The notes beneath the pieces were generated by a model. That model had not been told where the DNA came from. It saw only the letters and a list, made by a program, of their open reading frames with translations, and searched no databases. A DNA stretch of 45,326 bases from Rubrobacter aplysinae (GTDB lineage: Bacteria > Actinomycetota > Rubrobacteria > Rubrobacterales > Rubrobacteraceae): positions 1 through 45,326 of the forward strand of contig NZ_LEKH01000022.1 in assembly GCF_001029505.1 (NCBI RefSeq), in the 5' to 3' direction. A program made the position numbers and the translations under genes. Positions 30,858 through 39,254 of this stretch are shown here, piece after piece. Position 1 is the stretch's first letter, and every line of letters starts with the position of its first letter.

Positions 30858-32225
30858 ATGCAGGATAGACACGGGGCCCGCGAGGACACGGGGAACGTAG
30901 AGGACATGCTGCGCGACTCGCGCCGGCGCACGCTGGAGCTGGTCGGCGACCTCGACGAAGAGCAGATGATGGGGCCGCAGCTCAAGATAGTGAACCCGCC
31001 CTTGTGGGAGATAGGGCACCTGGCCTGGTTCCAGGAGTACTGGAACCTCCGCCGCCGCGACGGCACCCGCGACGAGTTCTCGGGCTCCGAGTTCCTGGAG
31101 CGGCCGGACGAGATCTACAACTCCGCCGAGATAGACCACGACTCACGCTGGGGGGCGGACCTGCTCTCCACGTCCGGGACCCACGATTACATGCAGAACG
31201 TCCTCGACCGCACCCTGGACCGTCTGGACCGGGAGGGTGGCCCCGAGCTCTCCTACTACTCCCGGCTCGCCACCTTCCACGAGGACATGCACGCCGAGGC
31301 GTTCACCTACACCCGGCACACCCACGGCCTGCCCGCGCCGGAGCTCTCCGACTACGACCCGCACGCGCTGGACGGCCAGCCCACGGGGCCGCTCCCGGGC
31401 GACGCCGAGATACCCGGCGGCGAGTTCATGCTCGGGGCCGACCCTGGCTCGGTCGAGCGCGGCGAGGTCCCCTTCGTGTTCGACAACGAGAAGTGGGCCC
31501 ATCCCGTACAGGTCGCCCCGTTCAAGATGGCTCGGGGCCAGGTAACCTACGGCCAGTTCGCGGAGTTCGTCGAGAGCGGCGGGTACGAGAAGCCCGGGCT
31601 GTGGAGCGAGGCGGGGTGGCGCTGGCGCGAGGAGAACGGGATCGAGCGTCCCCTGTACTGGGAGAAGCGCGGCACCGGAGACGGCGAGTGGCACCGGCGG
31701 CACTTCGACCGCCTGGAGCCGATACCGGAGAACGCCGCCGTGATCCACGTCGGCTACCACGAGGCCGAGGCCTACTGCAACTGGGCCGGCCGGCGGCTGC
31801 CGACCGAGGCCGAGTGGGAGCTGGCAGCGGCGGCAGAGCCCGCTCCAGACGGCGGAATCTCCTCCCGCAAGCGGCTCTATCCCTGGGGCGACAAGCCGCC
31901 GGTTCCCGGAGACCGGCGGGCGAACCTGGACGGCATCCTGATGGGGACGGTGGACGTGGCAGCATTCCCCGAGGGCGAGAGCGCCTTCGGGGTGCGCCAG
32001 ATGCTGGGCAACGTGTGGGAGTGGTGCTCGGACGTGTTCCAGCCCTACCCCGGCTACGAGCGGGACCCGTACAAGGAGTACTCGGAGCCCTGGTTCGGAG
32101 ACCACATGGTGCTGCGCGGCGGCTGCTGGGCTACCCGGTCCAGGATGCTCCGCAACACCTGGCGCAACTTCTACATGCCGGACCGCCGGGATACCTTCGT
32201 CGGCTTCCGCACCTGCGCACGGTAG
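30858..32225 (+). CDS. senA: Selenoneine synthase SenA (EgtB-like)
   Basis: A 455-residue non-heme iron enzyme. The N-terminal DinB-like bundle contains NPPLWEIGHLAWFQEYW and ATFHEDMHAEAFTYTRHTHG. H54, H141 and H145 fit the EgtB iron triad (H and HxxxH). The C-terminal FGE-sulfatase domain runs from IPGGEFMLGADPG to WEWCSDVF, MVLRGGCWATRS and FVGFRTCAR. EgtB joins hercynine to a thiol; SenA joins it to a selenosugar. The 'HEDMHAEAFTYTR' form and the adjacent SenB and SelD point to SenA rather than EgtB. GTG 30855 is an alternative start. EgtD, needed to supply hercynine, is not in the window. Confidence 0.87.
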   Translation: MQDRHGAREDTGNVEDMLRDSRRRTLELVGDLDEEQMMGPQLKIVNPPLWEIGHLAWFQEYWNLRRRDGTRDEFSGSEFLERPDEIYNSAEIDHDSRWGADLLSTSGTHDYMQNVLDRTLDRLDREGGPELSYYSRLATFHEDMHAEAFTYTRHTHGLPAPELSDYDPHALDGQPTGPLPGDAEIPGGEFMLGADPGSVERGEVPFVFDNEKWAHPVQVAPFKMARGQVTYGQFAEFVESGGYEKPGLWSEAGWRWREENGIERPLYWEKRGTGDGEWHRRHFDRLEPIPENAAVIHVGYHEAEAYCNWAGRRLPTEAEWELAAAAEPAPDGGISSRKRLYPWGDKPPVPGDRRANLDGILMGTVDVAAFPEGESAFGVRQMLGNVWEWCSDVFQPYPGYERDPYKEYSEPWFGDHMVLRGGCWATRSRMLRNTWRNFYMPDRRDTFVGFRTCAR

Positions 32226-32231
32226 ATACCG

Positions 32232-33083
32232 CTATGCATCTCCGGTCTCTCGCCGGGCGGTAAGCAAGAAGCTGCGAGGGAGCCCGGGCAGGCCTCTAGG
32301 CGGGACCGGGTAAGGCCAGCGACCGTAGCTAGCACCGGGCTCACCGGGCTGGACGGCCCGGGCGCGCCAGCCGTGCCCGGCGAGCAGGGATTCGGGATCG
32401 TTCGTGCCGAAGCGCAGCGGCGAGCCCAGCCGCGAGAACGACTCCAGCAGGGGCCACGCCACAGGCGAGAAGAGGAAGTCTCGGTTGATGAAGTCGGCTC
32501 CGAGCCGGCTGCCGGGCGCGGAGAGGGTGCCCACCCTGTCGAGCAGGGCGTGTACCTCGGCTCGCCGCAGGTACAGGAAGAAGCCTTCCGCGAGCCACAC
32601 CGAGGGCTCCTCCGGATCGTGTCCGGCCTCGTTCAGGGCTCGCGGCCACCCCCCGCCGGACAGGTCTACGCCTACCGGGCGGCGCTTACAGTTCCCGGGG
32701 GGCTTTTTGTGGGTGAGTAACTCCTCCTTGAGCTCCAGGACCTCTGGCAGGTCGAGCTCGTACAGTCGGGTGCCGGCCGGCCACTCCAGCCGAAAGGCGC
32801 GGGCGTCCATACCGGCGGCCAGCAATACGATCTGGCGCGCCCCGCTTTGACGCACAGCGCGGGCTAGAAACTCGTCGTAGAAGCGGGTCCGCACCACCGA
32901 GAACAGCCCCGGACCCGCGCCGAGGGTGGTGGCCGCGAGGTCCATCGTCCTCAGCCACGCGAAGCCTTCGGGTCCGGCGAAGTCGGCGGCCAGCGGGTCG
33001 TCGAAGAGCCGGTCGGCCCGCGCGCTCTCCCGCGCCCGGGCCGCGGCCATCCACCTCGAAGTTAGGCCCGCCGCGCTCGGCAT
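32232..33083 (-). CDS. SAM-dependent methyltransferase, Ppm1/LCM (TIGR00027) type
   Basis: A 283-residue class I methyltransferase. MAAARARESARADRLFDDPL opens the family, IVLLAAGMDARAFRLEWP is the SAM loop, LYELDLPEVLELKEEL follows, and WLAEGFFLYL is the post-motif. TIGR00027 proteins are common in actinobacteria and resemble leucine-carboxyl methyltransferases that act on carboxyl or hydroxyl groups. It converges on senA with only 6 bases between stops. A link to selenoneine is only positional. It is not EgtD. GGAGG precedes ATG 33083. Confidence 0.85.
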   Translation of the reverse strand: MPSAAGLTSRWMAAARARESARADRLFDDPLAADFAGPEGFAWLRTMDLAATTLGAGPGLFSVVRTRFYDEFLARAVRQSGARQIVLLAAGMDARAFRLEWPAGTRLYELDLPEVLELKEELLTHKKPPGNCKRRPVGVDLSGGGWPRALNEAGHDPEEPSVWLAEGFFLYLRRAEVHALLDRVGTLSAPGSRLGADFINRDFLFSPVAWPLLESFSRLGSPLRFGTNDPESLLAGHGWRARAVQPGEPGASYGRWPYPVPPRGLPGLPRSFLLTARRETGDA

Positions 33084-33158
33084 GGGGACCTCCAGAAGCC
33101 GGACAAAAGAGACTCAGGACATTATAACCAACCCGCTAAACGTCTGGTCCCGGCCGCC

Positions 33159-35045
33159 TCACCCTTCCGAGGAGGCTCGGACGCTTTCGAGTGCCGAGGG
33201 GTCTTCCAAGGTGGAGAGGTCGCCGGGGTCGCGGCTCTCGGCGAGAGCCTGTATGCCGCGCCGGAGCATCTTGCCTGAGCGGGTCTTCGGCAGGGCCTCG
33301 ACGAAGTGTACCGAGGCGGGCCGGGCTATCGCGCCGACCTGTTTGTCCACGATGTCCTTTACGGACTGCTCCAGCTCGGGGCCCGCGCTCTCCGGGTCGC
33401 CGGCGACGACGTAGGCGAGGACCACCTGACCCTTGTACTCGTCCTTCACGCCGACGGCGGCGGCCTCGGCCACGTCGGGGTGATCGCTTATGGCCTCCTC
33501 GATCTCCCGCGTCCCTAGCCGGTGGCCGGCGACATTGATCACGTCGTCCGAGCGGCCCAGGATAAAGTAGTGGCCCTCCTCGTCGCGGGTGCCCCAGTCG
33601 AAGGTGGAGTAGACCTCCTGCGGAAAGTCCCGGAAGTAGGTCTCGACGAACCGCTGGTCGTCGCCCCAGATCGTGCTCATGCAGCCGGGGGGCAGGGGAG
33701 GGACGATGGTCAGCACCCCGCGCTCGTCCGGGCCGACCTCCTCTCCCGTGCCCTCCTCCAGGAGCCGCAGATCGTAGCCGGCGCAGGCGAAGCCCGCCGA
33801 GCCCGGCTTCAAGGGGCCATCCTCGAGGCCGGGGAGCATGCTGGAGAGGATCGGCCACCCGGTCTCGGTCTGCCAGTAGTTGTCCCGGATGCTCACGCCG
33901 AGGCTCTCGGCTGCCCAGCGGGAGGTCGGCTCGTCGAGCGGCTCGCCGGCGAGGTACAGCTTGCGCAAGCTGGAAGTGTCGTGACGCTGCATGTACTCGG
34001 GGTCCTGTTTTCTAAGGGCCCGGATCGCGGTCGGCGAGGTGAACATCGTGTTTACGCCGTACTCCTCGACGATGCTCCACCACACGCCGGGGTCTGGACG
34101 GGTGGGGAGACCTTCGTACACCACGGTCGTCATGCCGTGGAGTAGCGGCGCGTACACGATGTAGGAGTGGCCCACGACCCAGCCGATGTCCGAGGCGGTG
34201 AACATCGTCTCGCCGGGCTCGGAGTCGAAGACGTCCCGCATCGAGGCCGCGAGGGCGACGGCGTAGCCCCCGGTGTCGCGCTGGATGCCCTTCGGCGTGC
34301 CGGTCGTGCCGGAGGTGTACAGGATGTAGCTCGGCTCACTGGACTCCACCCACTCGACCGGGACCTCCGCACCCCAGTGCTCTTTTCTTAGAGTGGCGTA
34401 GTCCAGGTCCCGGCCCTCGACGACGTTCATGTCCGGGTCGAGGCCGCGGTTGCGGATCACGACGCTCGGGGGCGGGTGCTCGGCGGTTTCGAGCGCCTCG
34501 TCCACGAGTGGCTTGTAGGGGATCACGTTCCCGCCCCGGCTCCCGGCGTCGGCGGTGACGAGCGCCTTCGGGCGGGCGTCGTCTATGCGGGAAGCGAGGT
34601 TGGGTGCCGCGAAGCCGCCGAAGACTACGGAGTGTATGGCCCCGAGCCTCACGCAGGCCAGCATGGCGAAGAGCGCCTCGGCCATCATTGGCATGTAGAT
34701 CACGACCCGGTCCCCGCGCCCGACACCGAGACCCCGTAGCGCGGCGGCGAAGGCGTTTACCTCGTCGTACAGCTCGCGGTAGGTGTAGGTCTCCCGCTCT
34801 CCGGTCTCGGTGGAGACGTAGACTAGGGCGGCCTGATCGGACCTCTCCGAAAGGTGCCGGTCTACCATGTTGTAGCAGAGGTTCGTCTCGCCCCCGACGA
34901 ACCATCTAGCGAACGGCGGGCTCGAGAAGTCCAGCACCTCGTCCCACTCCTTTTGCCAGTCTATGAGCCGGGCCTTCTCCGCCCAGAATGCCTCCGGCTC
35001 CTCGACGGAACGCCGGTGGAACTCCCTGTACTCCGCGATGCTCAT
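33159..35045 (-). CDS. prpE: Acyl-CoA synthetase, propionate/acetate type
   Basis: A 628-residue AMP-forming ligase making propionyl- or acetyl-CoA. YREFHRRSVEEPEAFWAE and GAIHSVVFGGFAAPNLASRI are closer to PrpE than to Acs. The ATP loop is YILYTSGTTGTPKG, the A5 region YWQTETGWP, the hinge GRSDDVINVAGHRLGTREIE, and the catalytic lysine lies in LPKTRSGKMLRR, which is also the usual acetylation site. GGAGG precedes ATG 35045. It is a single gene; no 2-methylcitrate or methylmalonyl genes adjoin, so substrate preference is not settled. Confidence 0.88.
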   Translation of the reverse strand: MSIAEYREFHRRSVEEPEAFWAEKARLIDWQKEWDEVLDFSSPPFARWFVGGETNLCYNMVDRHLSERSDQAALVYVSTETGERETYTYRELYDEVNAFAAALRGLGVGRGDRVVIYMPMMAEALFAMLACVRLGAIHSVVFGGFAAPNLASRIDDARPKALVTADAGSRGGNVIPYKPLVDEALETAEHPPPSVVIRNRGLDPDMNVVEGRDLDYATLRKEHWGAEVPVEWVESSEPSYILYTSGTTGTPKGIQRDTGGYAVALAASMRDVFDSEPGETMFTASDIGWVVGHSYIVYAPLLHGMTTVVYEGLPTRPDPGVWWSIVEEYGVNTMFTSPTAIRALRKQDPEYMQRHDTSSLRKLYLAGEPLDEPTSRWAAESLGVSIRDNYWQTETGWPILSSMLPGLEDGPLKPGSAGFACAGYDLRLLEEGTGEEVGPDERGVLTIVPPLPPGCMSTIWGDDQRFVETYFRDFPQEVYSTFDWGTRDEEGHYFILGRSDDVINVAGHRLGTREIEEAISDHPDVAEAAAVGVKDEYKGQVVLAYVVAGDPESAGPELEQSVKDIVDKQVGAIARPASVHFVEALPKTRSGKMLRRGIQALAESRDPGDLSTLEDPSALESVRASSEG

Positions 35046-35151
35046 CCTGGAACCTCCTCGGATTAGCTACCTTTCCCTGACAGGAGTATAACGGTGCGGA
35101 GATCGGCGCGGTGTATCTCCGGGTGCGGCCCTCGGGTAGCATAGCTTTGAA

Positions 35152-35475
35152 GTGAGAGAGTGGCTCTACAAGAAGGACGAGAAAGGCGGGCCCCGGCGCT
35201 TTCTGAGCCACCGGGAGTTGGCGGCGTGGGATGCGCTCAAGGTGGGTAGATTCGCCGGGCCGCCCCTGGGGCTCTGCGTGGTGGCTACCATATTCGACCC
35301 ACAGGAGCTCGGACGGCTAGCGTTCCTCTCGCTCGGCCTCATGTTACTCGCCTTTTGTGTCGCGGTCGTGGCCGTGATGTACCTGTACGTCGCTCTCTCG
35401 GGCGGCGTGATGGGCCCCGAGGAGCGGCTGCGCTATCGGGAACGGCTGCGCGAGTCCCGGCGGGGTCGTTGGTAG
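35152..35475 (+). CDS. Small membrane protein, unknown function
   Basis: A 107-residue protein. A basic N-terminus (REWLYKKDEKGGPRRFLSHR) is followed by two membrane helices (FAGPPLGLCVVATIF; RLAFLSLGLMLLAFCVAVVA and onward) and an Arg/Glu-rich tail. No family is recognised. The start is GTG 35152. It lies between two minus-strand units, four bases from the end of the phosphonate permease gene. Confidence 0.6.
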   Translation: MREWLYKKDEKGGPRRFLSHRELAAWDALKVGRFAGPPLGLCVVATIFDPQELGRLAFLSLGLMLLAFCVAVVAVMYLYVALSGGVMGPEERLRYRERLRESRRGRW

Positions 35476-35478
35476 AGG

Positions 35479-36342
35479 TTAATTAACCAGCCGCGATCGG
35501 AGGGCGGCGGAGAATCGGTCCACTATGAGGACGACGATGATCGTGGCCCCGACGAGGGTGGCGACTTTCGGGTAGTCGAAGAGCTGCATGGAGACCAGGA
35601 TCTCCTGCCCGATCCCGCCCGCGCCGACGAAGCCCAGGATAGTGGCCGAGCGCAGGTTGCACTCCCACTGGTACAGCGAGAGCGAGGTGACGCTCGCCAT
35701 CGCCTGGGGCATCCTGCCGAAGATAAACGCCCCGAACCCACTCGCACCGGTCTCGTGCAGCGCCTCCACCGGACGTTCCGGAACGGCTTCGAGCGTCTCG
35801 CTGTAGAGCTTGCCGAGCACCCCGGCGGAGTGTACGGCGAGCGCGAGCATCCCCGGAAATGGCCCTAGCCCGAGCGCCACGACGAACACGAGCGCCCACA
35901 GGATGTCCGGCACCGAACGGAACACGTTCGTGAGCAGCCGGGCGGCGTGATACGGCACGGCGAGCGCGAGTCGCCGGGCGCGGCTCGCCCCGACCGTGGA
36001 CGCCTCGCGGGTGCCGAGGGCGGCGAGCGGGAAGGCGACGACGGCCCCAATCAGGGCTCCCAGGAAGGCCATCTGGAAGGTTTCCACGACGCCGGTAAAC
36101 GTGGTCTGGAGGGTTGACGCCGAGAGGTCGGGCGGGAACATCTCGGAGACGAAGCTCTGGACCGGCTGCGCCCCGGAGAGGAGATCCAGGAGGTCGAAAC
36201 CGACCCCGAGCCCGCTCCAGCCGGTGAGTCCCAGGATCACGAGCACGGCGAGGCTCGTCTTCCACGAGACCCTGGGGAGTGCGCCGCCTATCTGCGGGGT
36301 TTTAGAGACCGATGGTCTCCGTTCAGTGCGAGGTGACGCCAT
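35479..36342 (-). CDS. phnE: Phosphonate/phosphite ABC transporter permease (PhnE type)
   Basis: A 287-residue membrane protein of the PhnE family with about six helices. FQMAFLGALIGAVVAFPLAA, then NVFRSVPDILWALVFVVALG, and the EAA loop EALHETGASGFGAFIFGRMP. VTSLSLYQWECNLRSATILG and GAGGIGQEILVSMQLFDYPK at the end are hallmarks of this group. Its ATG overlaps the PhnC-like gene by 20 bases and GGAGG precedes it. Only one permease gene is present, so it would work as a homodimer. Confidence 0.9.
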   Translation of the reverse strand: MASPRTERRPSVSKTPQIGGALPRVSWKTSLAVLVILGLTGWSGLGVGFDLLDLLSGAQPVQSFVSEMFPPDLSASTLQTTFTGVVETFQMAFLGALIGAVVAFPLAALGTREASTVGASRARRLALAVPYHAARLLTNVFRSVPDILWALVFVVALGLGPFPGMLALAVHSAGVLGKLYSETLEAVPERPVEALHETGASGFGAFIFGRMPQAMASVTSLSLYQWECNLRSATILGFVGAGGIGQEILVSMQLFDYPKVATLVGATIIVVLIVDRFSAALRSRLVN

Positions 36343-37216
36343 CTTGTCCTCCGGTAACGCGGGGTGATACGCCCCGGGGCCCCGTGCCGTCCGGGGCTTC
36401 GGGGTGTGGGCTCGGGTGGTACGGGTCGCCGGAGTAGACCCCGGCGAGCCTCTCGTCCGTCAGACCCTCCGGCCCGCCGTCGTAGAAGAGCCGGCCTTCC
36501 CGCAGGGCCACTATGCGCGGGAAGCGCCGGGCCAGCTCCACGTCGTGCAGGTTTACCACGAGCGTCGAGCCTTCCCCGTTAAGCTCCGCGACGGCCTCCA
36601 GCACCCGCTCGGTGGTCTGCGGGTCCACCGCGGCGAACGGCTCGTCGGCGAGCACCAGACCCGGACGCTGCACGAGCAGCCGCGCCACCGCGACCCGCTG
36701 CTGCTGACCGCCCGAGATGTCCGAGGTCCGTGAGCGCGCCAGCTCCAGGAGCCCGAGACGCTCTAGCGCCTCCCGGACCCGGGAGGCGAGGCCGGCGTCC
36801 GGCCCGGCGGCCAGCATCTTCAGGGCCCGCCACCCGCCGATACTCCCGACCTCCCCGAGGCCGGCGTTCACCCCGACGGGGAGCTGGGGCACGAGATTGT
36901 ATGCCTGACGCACGACACCGACACGGCTCCTCAACTCCTTTAGCTCGCGCCAGGAGAGGCCGAAGAGGTCGTCGCCGCCGATGGTCACCCGTCCGCTACC
37001 CAGGGCGACGCCGCGGGTCAGGAGCCTGAACAGGGTGGACTTGCCCGCGCCGGAGGCCCCGATCACGGCCAGCCTCTCGCCAGGCTTTACGGAGAGGCTT
37101 ACGTGTTTGAGGGCGGGGGCGCCGCCGTAGGACACGGTGGCGTCGTCCAGCTCGAACCCGAGGGAGTCCCTGGAACTCTTGGAAACCCTTGAACTATTGC
37201 CCGGTGCCTCGTTCAA
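36323..37216 (-). CDS. phnC: Phosphonate/phosphite ABC transporter ATPase (PhnC type)
   Basis: A 297-residue ATPase. Walker A is GASGAGKST in RLAVIGASGAGKSTLFRLL, the Q-loop region is VGVVRQAYNLVPQLPVGVN, the signature SDISGGQQQRVAVAR, Walker B LVLADEPFAAVDP, and the switch His is in LVVNLHDVELARRF. 'AYNLVPQLPVGVNAGLGEVG' fits PhnC well. A Pro/Gly tail of about 25 residues is extra. The start is taken as TTG 37216, 7 bases after the PhnD-like stop, with a distant GGAG. Confidence 0.9.
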   Translation of the reverse strand: MNEAPGNSSRVSKSSRDSLGFELDDATVSYGGAPALKHVSLSVKPGERLAVIGASGAGKSTLFRLLTRGVALGSGRVTIGGDDLFGLSWRELKELRSRVGVVRQAYNLVPQLPVGVNAGLGEVGSIGGWRALKMLAAGPDAGLASRVREALERLGLLELARSRTSDISGGQQQRVAVARLLVQRPGLVLADEPFAAVDPQTTERVLEAVAELNGEGSTLVVNLHDVELARRFPRIVALREGRLFYDGGPEGLTDERLAGVYSGDPYHPSPHPEAPDGTGPRGVSPRVTGGQDGVTSH

Positions 37217-37223
37217 GGAGCCG

Positions 37224-38129
37224 CTACTCCGTGGGGGTGAGAAGGTCCAGCTCCCGGGCCTGCTCTTCCACCTCGTCGTAGTCGCCGGGCTCTACCCTCT
37301 CGTAGCCCTGGGCCCGGAGAAGGTCCAGGAGCTCCGGGTCTTCGAGATCCAGGTATGCTTGGGCGACCTCTTCCCTTAGGTTTTCGGGCAGATCGTCGCG
37401 CACCACCCACGGGTAGCCTTCCACCAGGATGGTCTGTATAACCCGGTAGGAGTCCTCGTCTATGGTGCCCTGCTCGACGAGGTCCAGCAGGATGCGGTAC
37501 TCCAGACCACCCGCGGCCACGCGTTCGTTGGCGACGGCCTGGGCGGTGGCGTCGTGGCCGCCGGTGTAGGTGTACTCGCCGAGGTCCGTCCGGTAGTCCA
37601 CACCGGCCTCATCGAGCATTATCGAGGGGTAAAGTGAGCCCGAGGTCGAGGAGGCGCTGCCGAAGGCGAAGTCCTTGCCTTCGATGTCCTCCACCTCTTC
37701 CACCTCGCCGTTTGCCGGGGCGATGATCGCGGAGCGGTATTTGGTGTCGCCGGTTCTGGGGTTGATCTCGGTGACCAGCGGGCTGATGTCAGCGCGCTCG
37801 CGGGCCTGCGCATACGTGAGACCGCCGAAGTAGGCGAGATCCAACTCCCCCGAGGTCATCGCCTCGACCACGGCGTTATAGCTGGTGGGGACCTCCAGCT
37901 CCACGGGCCGGTCCAGCTCCCCCGAGAGGTACTCCTCCAGCGGCTGGTACTGGGCCTGTACCTCCTCGGGGTTCTGGTTCGGGATCAAACCAACCGACAG
38001 CGCCTCCTCGTCCTGCGACGATCCGCACCCGACCAGCGCCAGGGAGATCGCCCCCAGGGCTATAACACCCGCCCTACGTACGTTACGCCTGCCTCTCAAA
38101 GCTCCGCTCTCCTCCAAACTTCGCGCCAT
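37224..38129 (-). CDS. phnD: Phosphonate/phosphite-binding lipoprotein (PhnD type)
   Basis: A 301-residue solute-binding protein. A basic stretch and hydrophobic core end in the lipobox ALVGC with C35, so it is membrane-anchored. SVGLIPNQNPEEVQAQYQPL, SGELDLAYFGGLTYAQA and KDFAFGSASSTSGSLYPSIM are typical of PhnD/PtxB proteins for phosphonate, phosphite or hypophosphite. ATG 38129 gives the longest form. TTG 38099, nine bases after GGAGGAG, gives a neater signal peptide and may be the true start. First gene of a phnDCE operon. No C-P lyase or phosphite dehydrogenase is in the window, so the ligand is open. Confidence 0.88.
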   Translation of the reverse strand: MARSLEESGALRGRRNVRRAGVIALGAISLALVGCGSSQDEEALSVGLIPNQNPEEVQAQYQPLEEYLSGELDRPVELEVPTSYNAVVEAMTSGELDLAYFGGLTYAQARERADISPLVTEINPRTGDTKYRSAIIAPANGEVEEVEDIEGKDFAFGSASSTSGSLYPSIMLDEAGVDYRTDLGEYTYTGGHDATAQAVANERVAAGGLEYRILLDLVEQGTIDEDSYRVIQTILVEGYPWVVRDDLPENLREEVAQAYLDLEDPELLDLLRAQGYERVEPGDYDEVEEQARELDLLTPTE

Positions 38130-38450
38130 ACACGGAACCCGGGCAACCTCGTCCGTGGCTTATATGCCTGGTCAGGCCCCGCTAAACGTACCGAACCGCA
38201 ACGTCGTATATGTTAGCACGCCCTCTCGAAAGCTCCGTCCCGGCCTGCTCGTATACCGCTTCTGGAAACGGCCGAACTTGACACGGGTTTCATTATTGAA
38301 TAGGTTAATAAAGTAACATAACGCTGTGAGGAGTTGGAGGCTAGTGGCTCTCTTCATGGTTCTCTGGTGTGATGGTCCACGGAGGCGCAAGGGGTGACGG
38401 TGGAGGCTGGATCACGATTCTAGAGAGGATTTTAGAGAAGGAGACTTCTG
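38130..38450. promoter_or_regulatory. Divergent AT-rich promoter region (phnD / small ORF)
   Basis: A gap of 321 bases. On the minus strand TATAAG (38164-38159) could be the phnD -10. On the plus strand TTGACA (38278-38283), 17 bases, TAGGTT (38301-38306) is a promoter toward the right. The stretch 38284-38325 is markedly AT-rich for this genome. GAGAAGGAG at about 38436-38444 is a strong ribosome site for the short ORF at 38451. No clear Pho box was found. Confidence 0.5.
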
Positions 38451-38519
38451 ATGCTGAGAGCCCTGTTTATTCGTGGCGCGCCGGGTGGATCATGCGAGTG
38501 GCGGATGCACCGTGAGTGA
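38451..38519 (+). CDS. 22-codon upstream ORF
   Basis: ATG 38451 behind GAGAAGGAG encodes 22 residues starting MLRALFIRGAPGG and ending EWRMHRE, TGA at 38517. It overlaps the GTG of the next gene by eight bases, so it could couple or gate its translation. It has a better ribosome site than the following gene. Function unknown; it may be chance. Confidence 0.4.
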   Translation: MLRALFIRGAPGGSCEWRMHRE

Positions 38520-38880
38520 GGCGTACAAAGAGCCCGTAGAGTCCGTAGAGGAGGGGGCCGGGGACCATGCCTCGGTCGTCGTGCTCGGCGGAGACGCCTT
38601 CGAGCTGTTGGAGAGGCTCCAGGGATGGAGGCGGCCCCCGGTCTACGCCAACGTGGATCTCACGAGCGGGATATCGTCTGAAGCGCCCGGATTGCGCTTT
38701 CTCTCCTGGCACGTGGAGAGTGTGACCCCGACCCGCCGCCGGATCATCGAGCTGGCCCGGAAAGTCTCTTCCCTGCTCGCCCCGGGGGTCTCCTGTGTCT
38801 CCACCAGTGACAGGGGCCTCTGCGGTTTCTGCCGTTACTGTGGTTACCGGGGTTACGAGTATTACGAGAGCCGTGGATAG
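38512..38880 (+). CDS. Hypothetical protein with Cys-rich tail
   Basis: About 122 residues from GTG 38512 (GTG 38473 is an alternative). The body (ASVVVLGGDAFELLERLQGW, VYANVDLTSGI, LRFLSWHVESVTPTRRRIIE) looks like a normal coded protein. The tail has SCVSTSDRGLCGFCRYCGYR with a C-x2-C-x2-C cluster, then Tyr/Gly repeats from a run of GTTAC-like bases. No family is recognised. It follows the 22-codon ORF and precedes the structured region before glpK. Confidence 0.5.
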   Translation: MSEAYKEPVESVEEGAGDHASVVVLGGDAFELLERLQGWRRPPVYANVDLTSGISSEAPGLRFLSWHVESVTPTRRRIIELARKVSSLLAPGVSCVSTSDRGLCGFCRYCGYRGYEYYESRG

Positions 38881-39254
38881 CCGGGAGCGTTACACACCGC
38901 CCCCGCCTCCGGCGGTTTTTGACTCATTTGACTCGCCTACCTCCGCTCGCTACCATGCTTCCGGACAACGAAAGATGCAGAAGCTTGGTCGGGGTGAAGA
39001 GACCAAAGAGATAAAGCCCCGCACGAAGACCCTGGGCTCGTCCGGTGATCGGACGGTCTATCTGGTCTGCCCGTGCGGGGCTTTTGCGTAGCTCCGTGAG
39101 GGAGAGGGGGGACGATGCGATGAGGCTCCGCTAGGCTCTTATGAGCTTTATGGGCTCCTGCGGGTTCTGTAATCGGCCCGCCGTGTGGGGCGCAGGGTAA
39201 TGGGAAAGTAACAGGAAAAAGAGGGAAAAGAGAAAAAAGGGAAGGGGAAGCCAA
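38881..39254. other. Intergenic region before glpK (374 bases)
   Basis: No gene is supported. It holds the long hairpin element at 39013-39084. Right of this is a purine-rich leader ending GGGAAGGGGAAG before the glpK ATG. A clear glpK promoter or operator was not identified. Confidence 0.55.
39013..39084 (+). terminator. Large structured hairpin with T-run
   Basis: AAAGCCCCGCACG (39013-39025) pairs with CGTGCGGGGCTTT (39072-39084), 13 bp perfect, ending in TTTT. Inside, AGACC pairs with GGTCT and CGTCCG (39039-39044) pairs with CGGACG (39050-39055) around GTGAT. The nested stems make a rod-like RNA of about 72 bases. It works as a terminator for the upstream gene. The internal structure is more than a terminator needs, so a small RNA or leader element is possible. 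Confidence 0.65.

Noticed and set aside
31004-32263. Long plus-strand frame overlapping senA in another phase, and a minus frame at 31143-32105
   Set aside because: Both are Arg/Pro/Gly-rich shadows produced by high GC at third positions; only the frame at 30858-32225 has family motifs.
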